This document shows, in pieces, positions 32,802 to 42,713 of a stretch of DNA of 49,092 nucleotides (the first letter of the stretch is position 1; each line of letters begins with the position of its first letter). Source of the stretch: Candidatus Zymogenus saltonus. Lineage in GTDB: Bacteria > Desulfobacterota > Zymogenia > Zymogenales > Zymogenaceae. The notes beneath the pieces are model-generated. The model was given only the letters and a program-made list of their open reading frames with translations. It had not been told where the DNA came from and searched no databases. The stretch covers positions 1 through 49,092 of the forward strand of contig JAFGIX010000055.1 in NCBI GenBank assembly GCA_016929395.1, given 5' to 3'. The position numbers and the translations under genes are program-made.

Positions 32802-33877
32802 CAGTTTTCACCGACCAAGTCAAAAAGGTCTTTTGCTATCGCCTCGGCGGCGTCGCGCCTTGCCGCCTCCCTCGCGCGCCTTCCCATCCTCGAAAGCTCC
32901 CCCCGCTCCGACATCGCCGAGATTATCATCTCGGCGATCTTATCTCCGGAAAGCCGCTCCTGCCTGAACATCACCGCGGCCCTCGCATCGACAAGATACT
33001 GGGCGTTTTTCGCCTGATGGTCGTCCACGGCGAAGGGGTACGGAATCAAAAGCGACGGCCTTCCTGCGGCCGAAAGCTCCGACACCGTCATCGCCCCCGA
33101 CCTCGAGATTACCCAATCGGCCCTCTTGTAGAGGGACTCCATGTCGCCCTTGAAGTCGTATATCTCCGCCCTTACTCCGCTCTTGTCGTATTTATCCTTT
33201 ACCCAGGCGTAATCGCTGGGGCCGGTGAGGTGGATGAATTCGATCCGCTCCCGGTAATCTCTGAGCCATTCAAGACAATCGGTGACAAGCTCGTTTATCC
33301 TCCTCGCCCCCTGGCTCCCGCCGAAGACGAGGACGCAGAATGAATCCCTCTTTTCATCGACGGGCGGTATGTCAAAGAGAGACTTCCTTACCGGATTCCC
33401 GGTGAAGAGACCGATCCCCTGGGGGAAAGCCTCCTCCGCCCCCGGAAGGCCGAGGAAGGCCCTCTTTACCCATCTCCCCAAAAGGCGGTTGGTAAATCCG
33501 GCCACCGAGTTCTGCTCTATCACGGCGGTCGGTATCCCTCTCAATATCGAGGCCAAGACCGTGGGCCCGGATGCGAAGCCCCCCACCCCCAGCGTCACGT
33601 CCGGCCTTATCCTTAAGATGTATCTCAAGGCAGAGAGGACGGAAGCGGGGATAAGGAGAAGAGAGACGGCCTTCGCCCTGATCCCGCTTCTGCGGAACTT
33701 CGAGACGGGGATAAACGAGACGTCAAGCCCCATCTTTGGAAGAATCTCCGCCTCGATTCCGTCCCTCGTCCCTATAAAATAGGCGCTGTTGCCCCCCATT
33801 TCCATAAGCCTCTCGTAAACCGCAAGACCCGAAAATAGATGCCCCCCCGTGCCGCCCCCCGCAATTACGACCTTCAC
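32801..33877 (-). CDS. murG: Lipid II synthase glycosyltransferase MurG
   Basis: 358 aa GT-B enzyme at the inner face of the membrane that transfers GlcNAc to lipid I. N-terminal acceptor-domain loop [18 protein letters not shown]-loop [11 protein letters not shown]-type segment ([15 protein letters not shown]), and C-terminal donor-domain [12 protein letters not shown]. The segment [20 protein letters not shown] with [15 protein letters not shown] follows, carrying the UDP-GlcNAc-binding Ser/Glu/Gln residues. GTG start overlapping the ftsW stop (GTGA). Complete. Confidence 0.97.
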   Translation of the reverse strand: MKVVIAGGGTGGHLFSGLAVYERLMEMGGNSAYFIGTRDGIEAEILPKMGLDVSFIPVSKFRRSGIRAKAVSLLLIPASVLSALRYILRIRPDVTLGVGGFASGPTVLASILRGIPTAVIEQNSVAGFTNRLLGRWVKRAFLGLPGAEEAFPQGIGLFTGNPVRKSLFDIPPVDEKRDSFCVLVFGGSQGARRINELVTDCLEWLRDYRERIEFIHLTGPSDYAWVKDKYDKSGVRAEIYDFKGDMESLYKRADWVISRSGAMTVSELSAAGRPSLLIPYPFAVDDHQAKNAQYLVDARAAVMFRQERLSGDKIAEMIISAMSERGELSRMGRRAREAARRDAAEAIAKDLFDLVGEN

Positions 33878-35010
33878 CTTACACCCACTTTTCTGTTGTC
33901 CAAGACAATACTCTCCCTTCCCTGGCCAGAGACGTTAAGGAGAATCCCCACGGCGGTCATGGTGACCAGAAGGGACGACCCCCCGTAGCTCAAAAGAGGC
34001 AAAGTCATCCCCTTTGTGGGAAGAAGCCCCACCACGACCCCGATGTTCATTATCGCCTCGAGCGTGATCAAAGACGTTATCCCCATGGCCAGATACGTCC
34101 CGAAGAGGTCCGGAGCGAGTCTCGCCGCCCTGAAACCCCTGACCGCGAACACGGAAAACGCCACGACAATAAGGACTGCCCCGAAAAAGCCCAGCTCCTC
34201 TCCGATTACCGCAAAGATGAAATCCGAATACGCATACGGAATGTAAAACAGCTTCTGCGTCCCCCCGCCCAGACCGGTTCCCACGAAACCGCCTGATCCG
34301 AAGGCGAGAAAGGACTGTATTATATGATAACCCGCCCCCTTCGGATCGGCCCAGGGATCCAAAAAGGCCGTTATCCGATCCCAGCGGTAGGGGGCGCTCT
34401 TGAGTCCGATGAGGATCACCGGCACGGCGGCGACGCCCGATATAAATATGTATAAAAAGCGCACTCCGGCGATAAAGAGCATTATAAAGACGATAACACC
34501 GACGGTAACCGCCGCCCCGAAATCGGGCTCCATCATGATGAAGGCGGCGATTATGGCAAGGAGGATGATGTGTGGGATAAAGCCCACCGCCAATGTCCTT
34601 ATCTTCTCGTCCTTCTTGGTCAGGGAATAGGCCAGATATATAACGAGGGTAAGCTTGGCCAGCTCCGCGGGCTGAAAGGTAAGCCCCATAAAACCTATCC
34701 AGCGCCTCGAATCGTTGATGACTTTTCCCACCCCCGGAACAAGAACTAAAAGGAGCAACACGAGGCTCCCCAGGAGGATCGGGTAGACGAATCGCTTGAG
34801 GATATGATAGTCGATGCGCATCATAACCGACATTGCGACAAAGCCCAGCACACAGTAGATCATGTGCCGAATGAAATAACGAAAGGCGTTTCCCGACTCC
34901 TTAAACGAGACCACGGAACTTGCCGAGAAGACCATCATGATCCCGAAGATGACCAGAACGATGGTCAAGACCAGAAGCACCCTGTCGTATCTTTCCGTTT
35001 CTCCGTTCAA
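33874..35010 (-). CDS. ftsW: Septal peptidoglycan polymerase FtsW
   Basis: 378 aa SEDS-family polytopic membrane protein with about ten helices. It polymerises lipid II at the septum together with FtsI. Typical motifs: MMVFSASSVVSF near the N-terminus, GLTFQPAELAKL, FAVIGEELGFFGA, and the late segment LLPTKGMTLPLLSYGGSS. TTG start with GGAGG 5 nt upstream, overlapping the murD stop (TTGA). The neighbours murD and murG are in conserved order. Confidence 0.96.
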   Translation of the reverse strand: MNGETERYDRVLLVLTIVLVIFGIMMVFSASSVVSFKESGNAFRYFIRHMIYCVLGFVAMSVMMRIDYHILKRFVYPILLGSLVLLLLVLVPGVGKVINDSRRWIGFMGLTFQPAELAKLTLVIYLAYSLTKKDEKIRTLAVGFIPHIILLAIIAAFIMMEPDFGAAVTVGVIVFIMLFIAGVRFLYIFISGVAAVPVILIGLKSAPYRWDRITAFLDPWADPKGAGYHIIQSFLAFGSGGFVGTGLGGGTQKLFYIPYAYSDFIFAVIGEELGFFGAVLIVVAFSVFAVRGFRAARLAPDLFGTYLAMGITSLITLEAIMNIGVVVGLLPTKGMTLPLLSYGGSSLLVTMTAVGILLNVSGQGRESIVLDNRKVGVR

Positions 35011-36422
35011 CCTTCCCTCCCAAAGTGTTTTTTTACTATCCTCTTGAAATCCTCGCCCCGCTGTTTGTAGCTGTCGTACATGTCAAAGCTGGAGCAGGCC
35101 GGAGCCAGAAGGACCACGTCCCCCGGCTCGATCCGCTCCCCGATCAGGGATACGGCCCCCTCCATGCCGTCAGCCGTCATTGTCGGCACAATCCCGCCAA
35201 GCTCCTCCTTGATCTTCTCCCTCGCATCCCCTATGAGATAGAGCGCCTTTACCCTCTCCACCACCGCCGGGATAAGGGGCGCGTAGCTCCCTCCCTTGTC
35301 GACTCCCCCCATGATGAGGTGGATATTCCCCCCGAAGCTCTCTATCGACTTCAGCGCCGCCCCGACGTTGGTGGCCTTCGAGTCGTCATAGAACGAAACT
35401 CCCTCAAAGGTCAAGACATGCTCCAGACGGTGGGAGGCCGGCCTGAATCTCGCCATCGCCTCGTCCGCCCTTTCCCCCCCGGCCCCCACGGCCGCGGCGG
35501 AGCCCAGGGCGGCCATGATGTTCTCTATATTGTGCACCCCAGTCAGAAAATATTTAGTCGGGTCGTACGTGTAGGGCCTGTCTCCGGCCTCGCACACGAT
35601 CTTTTCCCCCTTTAAATAAACCCCTCCCGGTATCTCCCTCTCCCTCGAAAAGAATATCTTTTTGCCGGCAATATCCTCGGCCATATCCAATACTATCGGG
35701 TCGTCGCCGTTGAGAACTGCGCAATCCGTATCTGACTGGTTCATGAACAGCTTCATCTTCGCTTCAATATATTCCTCGTAGCCTGGATAGCGGTCGAGGT
35801 GGTCTTGGGAGATGTTTAGGAGCGCCCCAACGTGGGGCCTGAAGCTCTCTATCGCCTCCAGCTGAAAGCTCGACACCTCCGCGACGACGTAATCCGCCTC
35901 CTTCGATTTTTTGATCAGATTGACCAGCGGATCCCCGATATTTCCGCCCACGATCGCCTTTATTCCCGAGTTTATCAAGATATCCCCCAAAAGCGCCGTT
36001 GTGGTGGTCTTGCCGTTCGTCCCGGTGACGGCCAAAATCGGCGCCTCGATGAACCTGAACGCCAGCTCCAGCTCCCCCATTATCCTGACCCCCTTTTCCA
36101 TCGCCCTTGCGATCTCATCTATGTAGAGCGGAACCCCTGGGCTTACGATGATGAGATCGCTCTCTACAAAAGTCTCCTCCCTGTGCCCCCCAAGCTCCAG
36201 AGAGACACCGAACTCTTCAAGCTCCCTTAACTCCTCCTCCTTTCCGGGAAGATCGCCCGCGTCGGACAGCGTGATGCGTGCGCCGCCCTTCGAAATTCCG
36301 GCCAAAAAGCGCGCCGTGCCGAAACCGGTAACTCCGCCCCCGACCACAAGCACGTTGATTGCAGGAACCTCCCCCCCGGACAGGAAGAGATCTACGTCTC
36401 CTCCCGAAACCATAGTCGTCAC
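35007..36422 (-). CDS. murD: UDP-MurNAc-L-alanine--D-glutamate ligase MurD
   Basis: 471 aa Mur ligase adding D-Glu. UDP-binding N-terminus NVLVVGGGVTGFGTARFL (23-40), ATP loop GTNGKTTTT (134-142), LNISQDHLDRYPGYEEY central motif and a C-terminal FYDDSKATNVGAALKSI, which is highly characteristic of MurD. The GTG start (36422) overlaps the stop of the PilZ-like gene; ATG 36413 is an alternative. About 20 residues before the Rossmann loop are longer than usual. Complete. Confidence 0.97.
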   Translation of the reverse strand: MTTMVSGGDVDLFLSGGEVPAINVLVVGGGVTGFGTARFLAGISKGGARITLSDAGDLPGKEEELRELEEFGVSLELGGHREETFVESDLIIVSPGVPLYIDEIARAMEKGVRIMGELELAFRFIEAPILAVTGTNGKTTTTALLGDILINSGIKAIVGGNIGDPLVNLIKKSKEADYVVAEVSSFQLEAIESFRPHVGALLNISQDHLDRYPGYEEYIEAKMKLFMNQSDTDCAVLNGDDPIVLDMAEDIAGKKIFFSREREIPGGVYLKGEKIVCEAGDRPYTYDPTKYFLTGVHNIENIMAALGSAAAVGAGGERADEAMARFRPASHRLEHVLTFEGVSFYDDSKATNVGAALKSIESFGGNIHLIMGGVDKGGSYAPLIPAVVERVKALYLIGDAREKIKEELGGIVPTMTADGMEGAVSLIGERIEPGDVVLLAPACSSFDMYDSYKQRGEDFKRIVKKHFGREG

Positions 36423-36784
36423 ACCGCCCCTATCCCCTCTGCAATCTCCCCGAAATTGTCCCTCTTGAGCCTCTTAAAGACGACGCACATCCTATAGACG
36501 CCGTCCTTTATGATCTCGCGGGACTCTTTGACGTGACCGAACATCACGACCTCGTCGGCCGCCGTCTCCCTTCCGTTCCCGGAGACGTGATAGAAATCGA
36601 TCCTTAAAAGGATCCCGGGCGGAAACTCCCTTTTGCTCTCCAGGACAATCCCCCCCTCCACCACATCAACGATTTCCGCCGGAACGAGGGCGTCGCCGAA
36701 GCTCGAGAGATCGAGCTCCTCTATCGCAACGCTCAGCCTTGAGGCCTCGACGTCCCGGTCAAGATCGTGAGGACGATAAGCCAT
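36419..36784 (-). CDS. PilZ-like domain protein inside the dcw cluster
   Basis: 121 aa, soluble. The region AEIVDVVEGGIVLESKREFP matches the second half of the PilZ fold (consensus D/NxSxxGxxL), but the serine is not conserved, and no RxxxR motif stands immediately before it. A beta-rich remainder (MFGHVKESREIIKDGVYRMCVVFKRLKRDNF) is compatible with a PilZ barrel. Cyclic di-GMP binding is therefore doubtful. It sits between mraY (12-nt gap) and murD (overlapping), with GGAGGGG before ATG, so it is produced along with lipid I synthesis. A regulatory link to wall synthesis is only inferred from location. Confidence 0.7.
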   Translation of the reverse strand: MAYRPHDLDRDVEASRLSVAIEELDLSSFGDALVPAEIVDVVEGGIVLESKREFPPGILLRIDFYHVSGNGRETAADEVVMFGHVKESREIIKDGVYRMCVVFKRLKRDNFGEIAEGIGAV

Positions 36785-36796
36785 TGCTCCCCTCCA

Positions 36797-37885
36797 TTAT
36801 CTTATCTTTAAAGTACTTAAAGCCAAAAGCGCCAATATAATAGATATTATCCAAAACCTTACGATTATCTTCGGCTCCGGCCACCCCAATAGCTCGAAGT
36901 GGTGGTGCAGCGGCGCCATCCTGAAGATGCGTCTCTGCTTCAGCTTGAAAAAGCCGACCTGAAAGATGACCGAGAGCGTCTCCATGACAAAGAGTCCCCC
37001 CACTATCACGAGGAGCAGCTCGTGCTTCGTGGCGACGGCGACGGTCCCGATAGCCCCACCGAGGGACAACGCCCCCACGTCCCCCATGAATATCTCGGCG
37101 GGGTACGAGTTGTACCACAGAAAGCCCATCCCCGCCCCGACCATCGCCCCGCAGAATATAGCAAGCTCCCCCGTTCCGGGAACGTAGTGAATCAGGAGGT
37201 AGTCGGCGATCTTTATGTTCCCCGTAAAATATGAGAAGAAGAGGTACGTCGTTGCGACGACCACCACCGGCCCTATCGCCAGCCCGTCCAGTCCGTCCGT
37301 CAGGTTCACGGCGTTTGACGTCCCCACAATGATGAATATCGCAAAGGGGATGTAAAACCACGAAAGGTCGGGCCTGATGTTCTTGAAGAAGGGCACGGCG
37401 AGCTCCGTGTTGAAGTTCGGGGCGAGGTAGAGCATAATCCCCACCAGGATACCCACCATGATCTGCCAGAAGAGCTTGTACCTGCCGGGGAGTCCCCGGG
37501 AGTCTTTCTTGATCTGCTTCCGGTAATCGTCTATGAATCCAATCAGGGCGTAGGTGAGGGTCACTATCATCACGAGTATTACGTAAAAATTCGTGATGTC
37601 CGACCACAGAAAGACCGAGACCGTCATCGAGGCGATAATCAGAAGCCCCCCCATCGTTGGCGTCCCCTCCTTTATCAGATGGGTGGAGGGCCCGTCGTCG
37701 CGGATCGGCTGCCCGACCTGAAGCTCCGACAGCTTCCTGACGATCCACGGCCCCAGAATCAGGCACAACAGGAGCGCCGTTAGAGCGGCGTAGATCGACC
37801 GAAACGAGATGTATCTGAAGAGGTTGAAAAATGAGGCGTAATTCGGGTAGAGGCTCGAAAGCCAGATCGAGAGATGATAAATCAT
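36797..37885 (-). CDS. mraY: Phospho-MurNAc-pentapeptide transferase MraY
   Basis: 362 aa, ten-helix inner-membrane enzyme that makes lipid I from UDP-MurNAc-pentapeptide and undecaprenyl phosphate. Signatures: [23 protein letters not shown] (catalytic aspartates), [28 protein letters not shown] and [12 protein letters not shown] (the HHH motif). All invariant residues are visible. ATG 37885 with GGTGG 5 nt upstream. A 70-nt gap separates it from murF, the largest gap between mur genes here. Confidence 0.98.
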   Translation of the reverse strand: MIYHLSIWLSSLYPNYASFFNLFRYISFRSIYAALTALLLCLILGPWIVRKLSELQVGQPIRDDGPSTHLIKEGTPTMGGLLIIASMTVSVFLWSDITNFYVILVMIVTLTYALIGFIDDYRKQIKKDSRGLPGRYKLFWQIMVGILVGIMLYLAPNFNTELAVPFFKNIRPDLSWFYIPFAIFIIVGTSNAVNLTDGLDGLAIGPVVVVATTYLFFSYFTGNIKIADYLLIHYVPGTGELAIFCGAMVGAGMGFLWYNSYPAEIFMGDVGALSLGGAIGTVAVATKHELLLVIVGGLFVMETLSVIFQVGFFKLKQRRIFRMAPLHHHFELLGWPEPKIIVRFWIISIILALLALSTLKIR

Positions 37886-37955
37886 TTAATCCACCTTTCT
37901 GACATTTTATTTGAATCGCTAAACAGTTTTTTTAAAAAATCTCCATTACAGGTCT

Positions 37956-39413
37956 CTAAGCGGCAGGGGACGAAATCCCCGATACAACGATCTCCATCCT
38001 CATCCCCCTGGAGCCCTTGACCAGCACCCTGTCCTTCGGCCCGATGACCCCCATAAGATCCTCGATGAGCCTCTCGTGACCCCCAACCGGGTAGGTGAAT
38101 ATCCTCTCAGGGGGCATCCCCCTCTCCCCCGCCCCCCTGGCGATGTCCACGGCGTTGTTTCCAAGAGCGAAGAGATAGCCCGCCCCCAGCTTCGCCGCCT
38201 CCATCCCCACCTCCTCGTGCCCCTGTATTGTGTAACCGCCGAGCTCCAGCATGTCGCCGAGGACGACAATCAGCCTCCCCCCCTTTCTCCTTGCCTCGCC
38301 GGCCAGAAAACTTATCGCGGCCTTCATCGACACCGGGTTGGCGTTGTAGCTGTCATTTAATATAACCACGCCGTCCCCGGTCATTATCATCTCCATCCTC
38401 ATCTTCATAGGCTTTATCGCCTCGATGCCGGTCTTGATGTCGTCTGCCGGTATCCCGAGGGCAACCCCCACCGAGGCGGCGGCCAGTCCATTTTTAATGT
38501 TGTGTATCCCCGGAATCTTGAGCCTTGCATGAAACGCGCCGCTGGGGATAATAAACTTCGCCTTTATCCCGTCGCCCCCCATATCCTCGACGTCGACCGC
38601 CGTGACGTCCGCCTCCCCCTCTATCCCGAAAGTGATTACCCTGGATTTGATTTTATCTATCAGCCCCCGGCAGTAGACGCAGTCTCCGTTGATCACCGCC
38701 GTGCCGTCTTCGGGGAGCGACTCGACCAGCCTTCCCTTCTCCTCGATCACCCCCTCGATCGACCCCACCCCCTCCAGGTGAACGGGGCCGATGTTCGTTA
38801 TTACCCCGATTTCGGGGCCCGCTATCTCGGAGAGCCTTGCCATCTCGCCGGGCACGTTCATCCCCATCTCCAGCACAATGACCTCGTCCTCTTTTTTTGT
38901 TGCGAGGAGCATCATCGGGAGGCCTATCAGGTTGTTGAAGTTCCCCTCGCTCTTTCTCGTGACGAACTTCGTCTCGGCGATGCTCGCCGTTATCTCCTTG
39001 GTAGTGGTCTTGCCGTTGGAACCGGTGATCCCCACGACCCTCGCCTTCATCCTCCCCCTGTGAAACCTCGCCAGCTCTCCAAGGGCGTAGAGTGTGTCGT
39101 AGACCGCTATCAGGGGGACTCCCTTCCCCTTTTCGCCCAGCTCCCGAGAGAGCTTTGATTTATAACTCTTTTCAACGACCACTCCCGCCGCCCCCCTTTT
39201 GACCGCATCCACCACAAAGTCGTGGCCGTCGAAATTATCCCCAACGAGGGCGAAGAAGAGCTCCCCCTCCCCCGCCGTCCTCGAATCGGTCGAGACGCCC
39301 GAAAAGCGGATACTATCGAGTTTGTCTCCTTCCCCCCTTGAACAATCTTCGGCGCCGAGAAAAAGCTTTGCCACATCTCTTCCAAAAAGCTCTATCCGGG
39401 CGGAATTAACCAT
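37956..39413 (-). CDS. murF: UDP-MurNAc-tripeptide--D-Ala-D-Ala ligase MurF
   Basis: 485 aa Mur ligase that adds the D-Ala-D-Ala dipeptide (made by the Ddl encoded at 9655). N-terminal FSGVSTDSRTAGEGELFFAL, ATP loop GSNGKTTTK (131-139), EMGMNVPGEMARLSEIAGPE, NIGPVHLEGVGS and the DSYNANPVSMKAAI motif typical of MurF. Length and order are normal. ATG 39413 lies within the last codons of murE (8-nt overlap). Confidence 0.97.
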   Translation of the reverse strand: MVNSARIELFGRDVAKLFLGAEDCSRGEGDKLDSIRFSGVSTDSRTAGEGELFFALVGDNFDGHDFVVDAVKRGAAGVVVEKSYKSKLSRELGEKGKGVPLIAVYDTLYALGELARFHRGRMKARVVGITGSNGKTTTKEITASIAETKFVTRKSEGNFNNLIGLPMMLLATKKEDEVIVLEMGMNVPGEMARLSEIAGPEIGVITNIGPVHLEGVGSIEGVIEEKGRLVESLPEDGTAVINGDCVYCRGLIDKIKSRVITFGIEGEADVTAVDVEDMGGDGIKAKFIIPSGAFHARLKIPGIHNIKNGLAAASVGVALGIPADDIKTGIEAIKPMKMRMEMIMTGDGVVILNDSYNANPVSMKAAISFLAGEARRKGGRLIVVLGDMLELGGYTIQGHEEVGMEAAKLGAGYLFALGNNAVDIARGAGERGMPPERIFTYPVGGHERLIEDLMGVIGPKDRVLVKGSRGMRMEIVVSGISSPAA

Positions 39414-40923
39414 CCTTCCCCCTCTTCATCAGCCCCTTTTCCGCCTCGATCCGGTCATCGAAGGGGTATTTTTTCGTCCCGATTATCTGGTAGTCCTCGT
39501 GCCCCTTCCCGGCGATGAGGAGTATGTCGCCCTTCTCCGCCTCGGAGACGGCAAAGGCGATCGCCTCCCTCCTGTCCGGGATCACAACATAGGCCCTATC
39601 TTTGCCACCAAAAACCCCGTGGGTCGGATCGACCTTTTGAATCTCCGCCCCTTCAAATCCCTTCAATATGTCCTCTATGATCTTGTCCGGCTCCTCCGTC
39701 CTCGGGTTGTCGGACGTGACGATCACCTTGTCGCTGAGATCGACCGCGGCGGCGGCCATCTTGGGCCGCTTGTTTCTGTCCCTGTCCCCGCCGCACCCGA
39801 AAAGCGTAATGAGCCTCCCTTCGGTCAAGGGCTTCAGGGTCGAGATGACGTTTCTCAGGGCGTCGTCCGTGTGGGCGTAGTCGACTAACACCAGAAAATC
39901 CTGCCCCCGATCCACCGCTTCGAGCCTCCCGGGGACGGTGATTCTCCCGTTTATCCCGCGCCTCACGGCGTCCATCCCTATTCCCGCGCCCAGCGCAGCC
40001 CCGACCGCCGACAGGATGTTATATATATTGTGCTTGCCCAAAAGGTTGCTGTTGAAATTAAACGACCCGTTTGGCGTTACAATCTCCCCCCTCACACCCC
40101 CCGTGTCCGACTCGAAGCTCTTTGGATATATGTCCGCCCCCTTGCCGAGGCCGAAGGTGACAATTCTCCCATCGATTCTCGACAATAGCTTCTTCCCCCA
40201 GGGGTCGTCTATGTTGATCACGCTCACCGTCTCCTTCTCCCTGCCGACAAGCTCCGTGAAGAATCTCGCCTTGCTCTCGAAATACTCCTCCATCGTCCCG
40301 TGGTAGTCGAGATGGTCCTGGGTCAGGTTCGTGAAGACCGCCGCGTCAAACATGCATTGGTCCACCCTGTTCATGTCCAGCGCGTGGGAGGAGACCTCCA
40401 TCACAACAAAGGTCACGCCGCCCTCGACCATCTCCCGCATTAACTTTAACAGATCGACCGCCTCCGGGGTCGTGTGGGGAGGCACGATCGATTTCCTTAA
40501 GTAGCGGTAGTCGATCGTCCCGATGACGCCGGGAGATTTATTTGCGGCTCTGATGATCTCCTCCACGATGTAACAGACGGTGGTCTTCCCGTTCGTCCCG
40601 GTGACTCCTATCAGCTTCAGATCCATCGAGGGGTGGTCGTAGAACCTGTCCGCAAAGTACCCCATGGCGGCTCTCGTGTCTGGGACCCGAACAGTGGTCA
40701 CGCCGAAAACCGCAATGTCTTCCTCGACCACGAGGGCCGCGGCCCCCTTCGCCACGGCGTCGTCGATGAAGTTGTGGCCGTCCGTCTTGAGGCCGCGAAC
40801 CGCAAAGAAGAGCCCCCCGGGAATGACCTCCCTCGAATCGTAGAAGATCCCGCCTATCTCCACCCCGGTATCGCCCGTTACCTTCACGGTCTTGACCCCC
40901 TCTATTAATTTATCGAGCCTCAT
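39406..40923 (-). CDS. murE: UDP-MurNAc-L-Ala-D-Glu--meso-DAP ligase MurE
   Basis: 505 aa. N-terminal GIFYDSREVIPGGLFFAVRG, ATP loop GTNGKTT (109-115), MEVSSHALDMNRVD, LTQDHLDYHGTMEEYFESKA with the carbamylated lysine K218, and DNPR at 405-408. The DNPR motif marks ligases that add meso-diaminopimelate rather than lysine, giving Gram-negative type peptidoglycan. Downstream overlap with murF, 2-nt spacing from ftsI. Complete. Confidence 0.97.
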   Translation of the reverse strand: MRLDKLIEGVKTVKVTGDTGVEIGGIFYDSREVIPGGLFFAVRGLKTDGHNFIDDAVAKGAAALVVEEDIAVFGVTTVRVPDTRAAMGYFADRFYDHPSMDLKLIGVTGTNGKTTVCYIVEEIIRAANKSPGVIGTIDYRYLRKSIVPPHTTPEAVDLLKLMREMVEGGVTFVVMEVSSHALDMNRVDQCMFDAAVFTNLTQDHLDYHGTMEEYFESKARFFTELVGREKETVSVINIDDPWGKKLLSRIDGRIVTFGLGKGADIYPKSFESDTGGVRGEIVTPNGSFNFNSNLLGKHNIYNILSAVGAALGAGIGMDAVRRGINGRITVPGRLEAVDRGQDFLVLVDYAHTDDALRNVISTLKPLTEGRLITLFGCGGDRDRNKRPKMAAAAVDLSDKVIVTSDNPRTEEPDKIIEDILKGFEGAEIQKVDPTHGVFGGKDRAYVVIPDRREAIAFAVSEAEKGDILLIAGKGHEDYQIIGTKKYPFDDRIEAEKGLMKRGKDG

Positions 40924-40925
40924 CT

Positions 40926-42713
40926 CTACATCAGCGGGGAGAGATCGGTCTTTTCCCTCTTCCTGATCTCGTCCCCCCTTTTCAGCATCTCCTCCGGATA
41001 TATTTTAAGGTATCTCATCGTATCGGCCGCTATTTTCGAAAACGCCGGCGCCGCCACGCTCCCGCCGTAGAAGTTGGTCTTAGGCCTGTCCACCACAACG
41101 AGGATAGCGAGCCTCGGCTCCTCCGACGGTATAAACCCGACAAAGGAGGCGATGAACTCGGTCTCGGAATATGTCCCCGTGTCGGAGTCGAATATCTGGG
41201 CGGTTCCGGTCTTACCCGCCACGGAAAAGCCGGGCACCTTAGCGCCACCCCCCGTGCCGGACTCGACCACGTTTAGCATTATCTCCCTCACCTTTTTGGC
41301 GGTCTCGTCGCCCATCACCCTCCTGACTATCTTCGGGTTCGCCTCGTAGACGGTATCGCCGTCACTCCTGGTGATCCTTTTTACGACATGCGGCTCCATC
41401 AAAAAACCTCCGTTGGCGATGGCCGCCGCCGCGGTGATAAGCTGGATCGGCGTTACCGAAAGCCCGTGCCCGAAGGAGAGGGCCGCAAGATCGACTTCGT
41501 TGATCGATGAAACGGGAGGAATAAAACCCCTCTCCTCCCCCGGGAGCATGATCCCGGTCGACTTGCCGAACCCGAATATCGTAAGGTAGTCGAAATACCT
41601 CTTCTTGCCGAGCTTCATGCCGAGCTTTATCGCCCCGATGTTGCTGGAGTAGGTGACGATGTCCGATACCGACAACATGCCGAAACTCCCGCCGTGGTCG
41701 TGAAACATCGTGTTCATCACCTCGTAGCCGCCCCCCTCGCAGTAAAGCGTTTCCTCAACTCCCGCAATCTCATCCTCCAGGACGGACGAGACGAGGAATA
41801 TCTTGAACGTGGAGCCCGGCTCGAAGTTCATGGAGATCGCCCTGTTCCGCCACGACGATTTGGGGTATCTCTCGAAGATGTTCGGGTCAAATTCCGGGAA
41901 ACTTGCCATCGCCAGAATCTCGCCTGTGGCGGGGTTCATCACTATGGCGACCCCCCCTTGCGCATAGCTCCCCCTGACGGCGGATCTGAGCTCCCGCTCG
42001 GCTATGTACTGCGCCCAGACGTCCACCGTCAGCGTCACGTCGCAGTTTCTCAGGGCGTCGGTCTCGGAAAGGTCGGTCCCGAAGAGCCTCTCCCCCTTGG
42101 CGTCCCTGACGGCTATGTAATGACTCTTCGTGCTCTTCAAATCGCCGTCCAGCTTGTATTCGATTCCGGCCAGTCCTTGGGAATCGATGCCGGCAAATCC
42201 AACCACGTGAGAGGCCAGCGTCCTGTGGGGATAAAACCTCTTATCCTCTTTGACAAATCCTACCCCGTCGAGTTTCAGATCCTTAATCCTCTTCGCCTGC
42301 GACGGAGAGACCCGACGCTTTACCCACACGAAGCTCTTTTCCCCCTTCAGCCGTTTCAGTACCAGCTTCCTTTCGATCGGCAAGATCCCGGAGAGGAGGT
42401 CTGCCGCCTTCTCTGGATCCTTGACCTCTCCGGGATATGCGCAGACGGACTCCATCTCCACGCTTACGGCCAGGTTCTGGCCGTTCACGTCGCATATATT
42501 TCCCCGCCTCGTTACAAAGGTCGAAATCACCCTATGCTGCCTTTCGGCGTAAGAGTAGAGGGTGCCCCCGTTTATCAGCATGAGGTTTGTTATCCTTGCG
42601 ATGATGACAAGGAAGAACGTAAGGAAGATGACGAGGACGACTCCCGACCTGAACCGAAGCCATTTCTCTCCGTTGATCTTCCTTCGATCTTTATTTTTTT
42701 GTATCTTCACCAT
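40926..42713 (-). CDS. ftsI: Septal peptidoglycan transpeptidase FtsI (PBP3)
   Basis: 595 aa class B penicillin-binding protein. N-terminal anchor helix (about 23-46), pedestal domain, and transpeptidase domain with catalytic S301-T-F-K304, S356-S-N358 and K501-T-G-T504. It crosslinks septal wall together with FtsW. No PASTA repeats at the C-terminus. ATG 42713 is inside the end of ftsL (23-nt overlap) and preceded by GAGGGAAG. Serine, lysine and KTG box are all intact, so the enzyme is expected to be beta-lactam sensitive in principle. Confidence 0.97.
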   Translation of the reverse strand: MVKIQKNKDRRKINGEKWLRFRSGVVLVIFLTFFLVIIARITNLMLINGGTLYSYAERQHRVISTFVTRRGNICDVNGQNLAVSVEMESVCAYPGEVKDPEKAADLLSGILPIERKLVLKRLKGEKSFVWVKRRVSPSQAKRIKDLKLDGVGFVKEDKRFYPHRTLASHVVGFAGIDSQGLAGIEYKLDGDLKSTKSHYIAVRDAKGERLFGTDLSETDALRNCDVTLTVDVWAQYIAERELRSAVRGSYAQGGVAIVMNPATGEILAMASFPEFDPNIFERYPKSSWRNRAISMNFEPGSTFKIFLVSSVLEDEIAGVEETLYCEGGGYEVMNTMFHDHGGSFGMLSVSDIVTYSSNIGAIKLGMKLGKKRYFDYLTIFGFGKSTGIMLPGEERGFIPPVSSINEVDLAALSFGHGLSVTPIQLITAAAAIANGGFLMEPHVVKRITRSDGDTVYEANPKIVRRVMGDETAKKVREIMLNVVESGTGGGAKVPGFSVAGKTGTAQIFDSDTGTYSETEFIASFVGFIPSEEPRLAILVVVDRPKTNFYGGSVAAPAFSKIAADTMRYLKIYPEEMLKRGDEIRKREKTDLSPLM

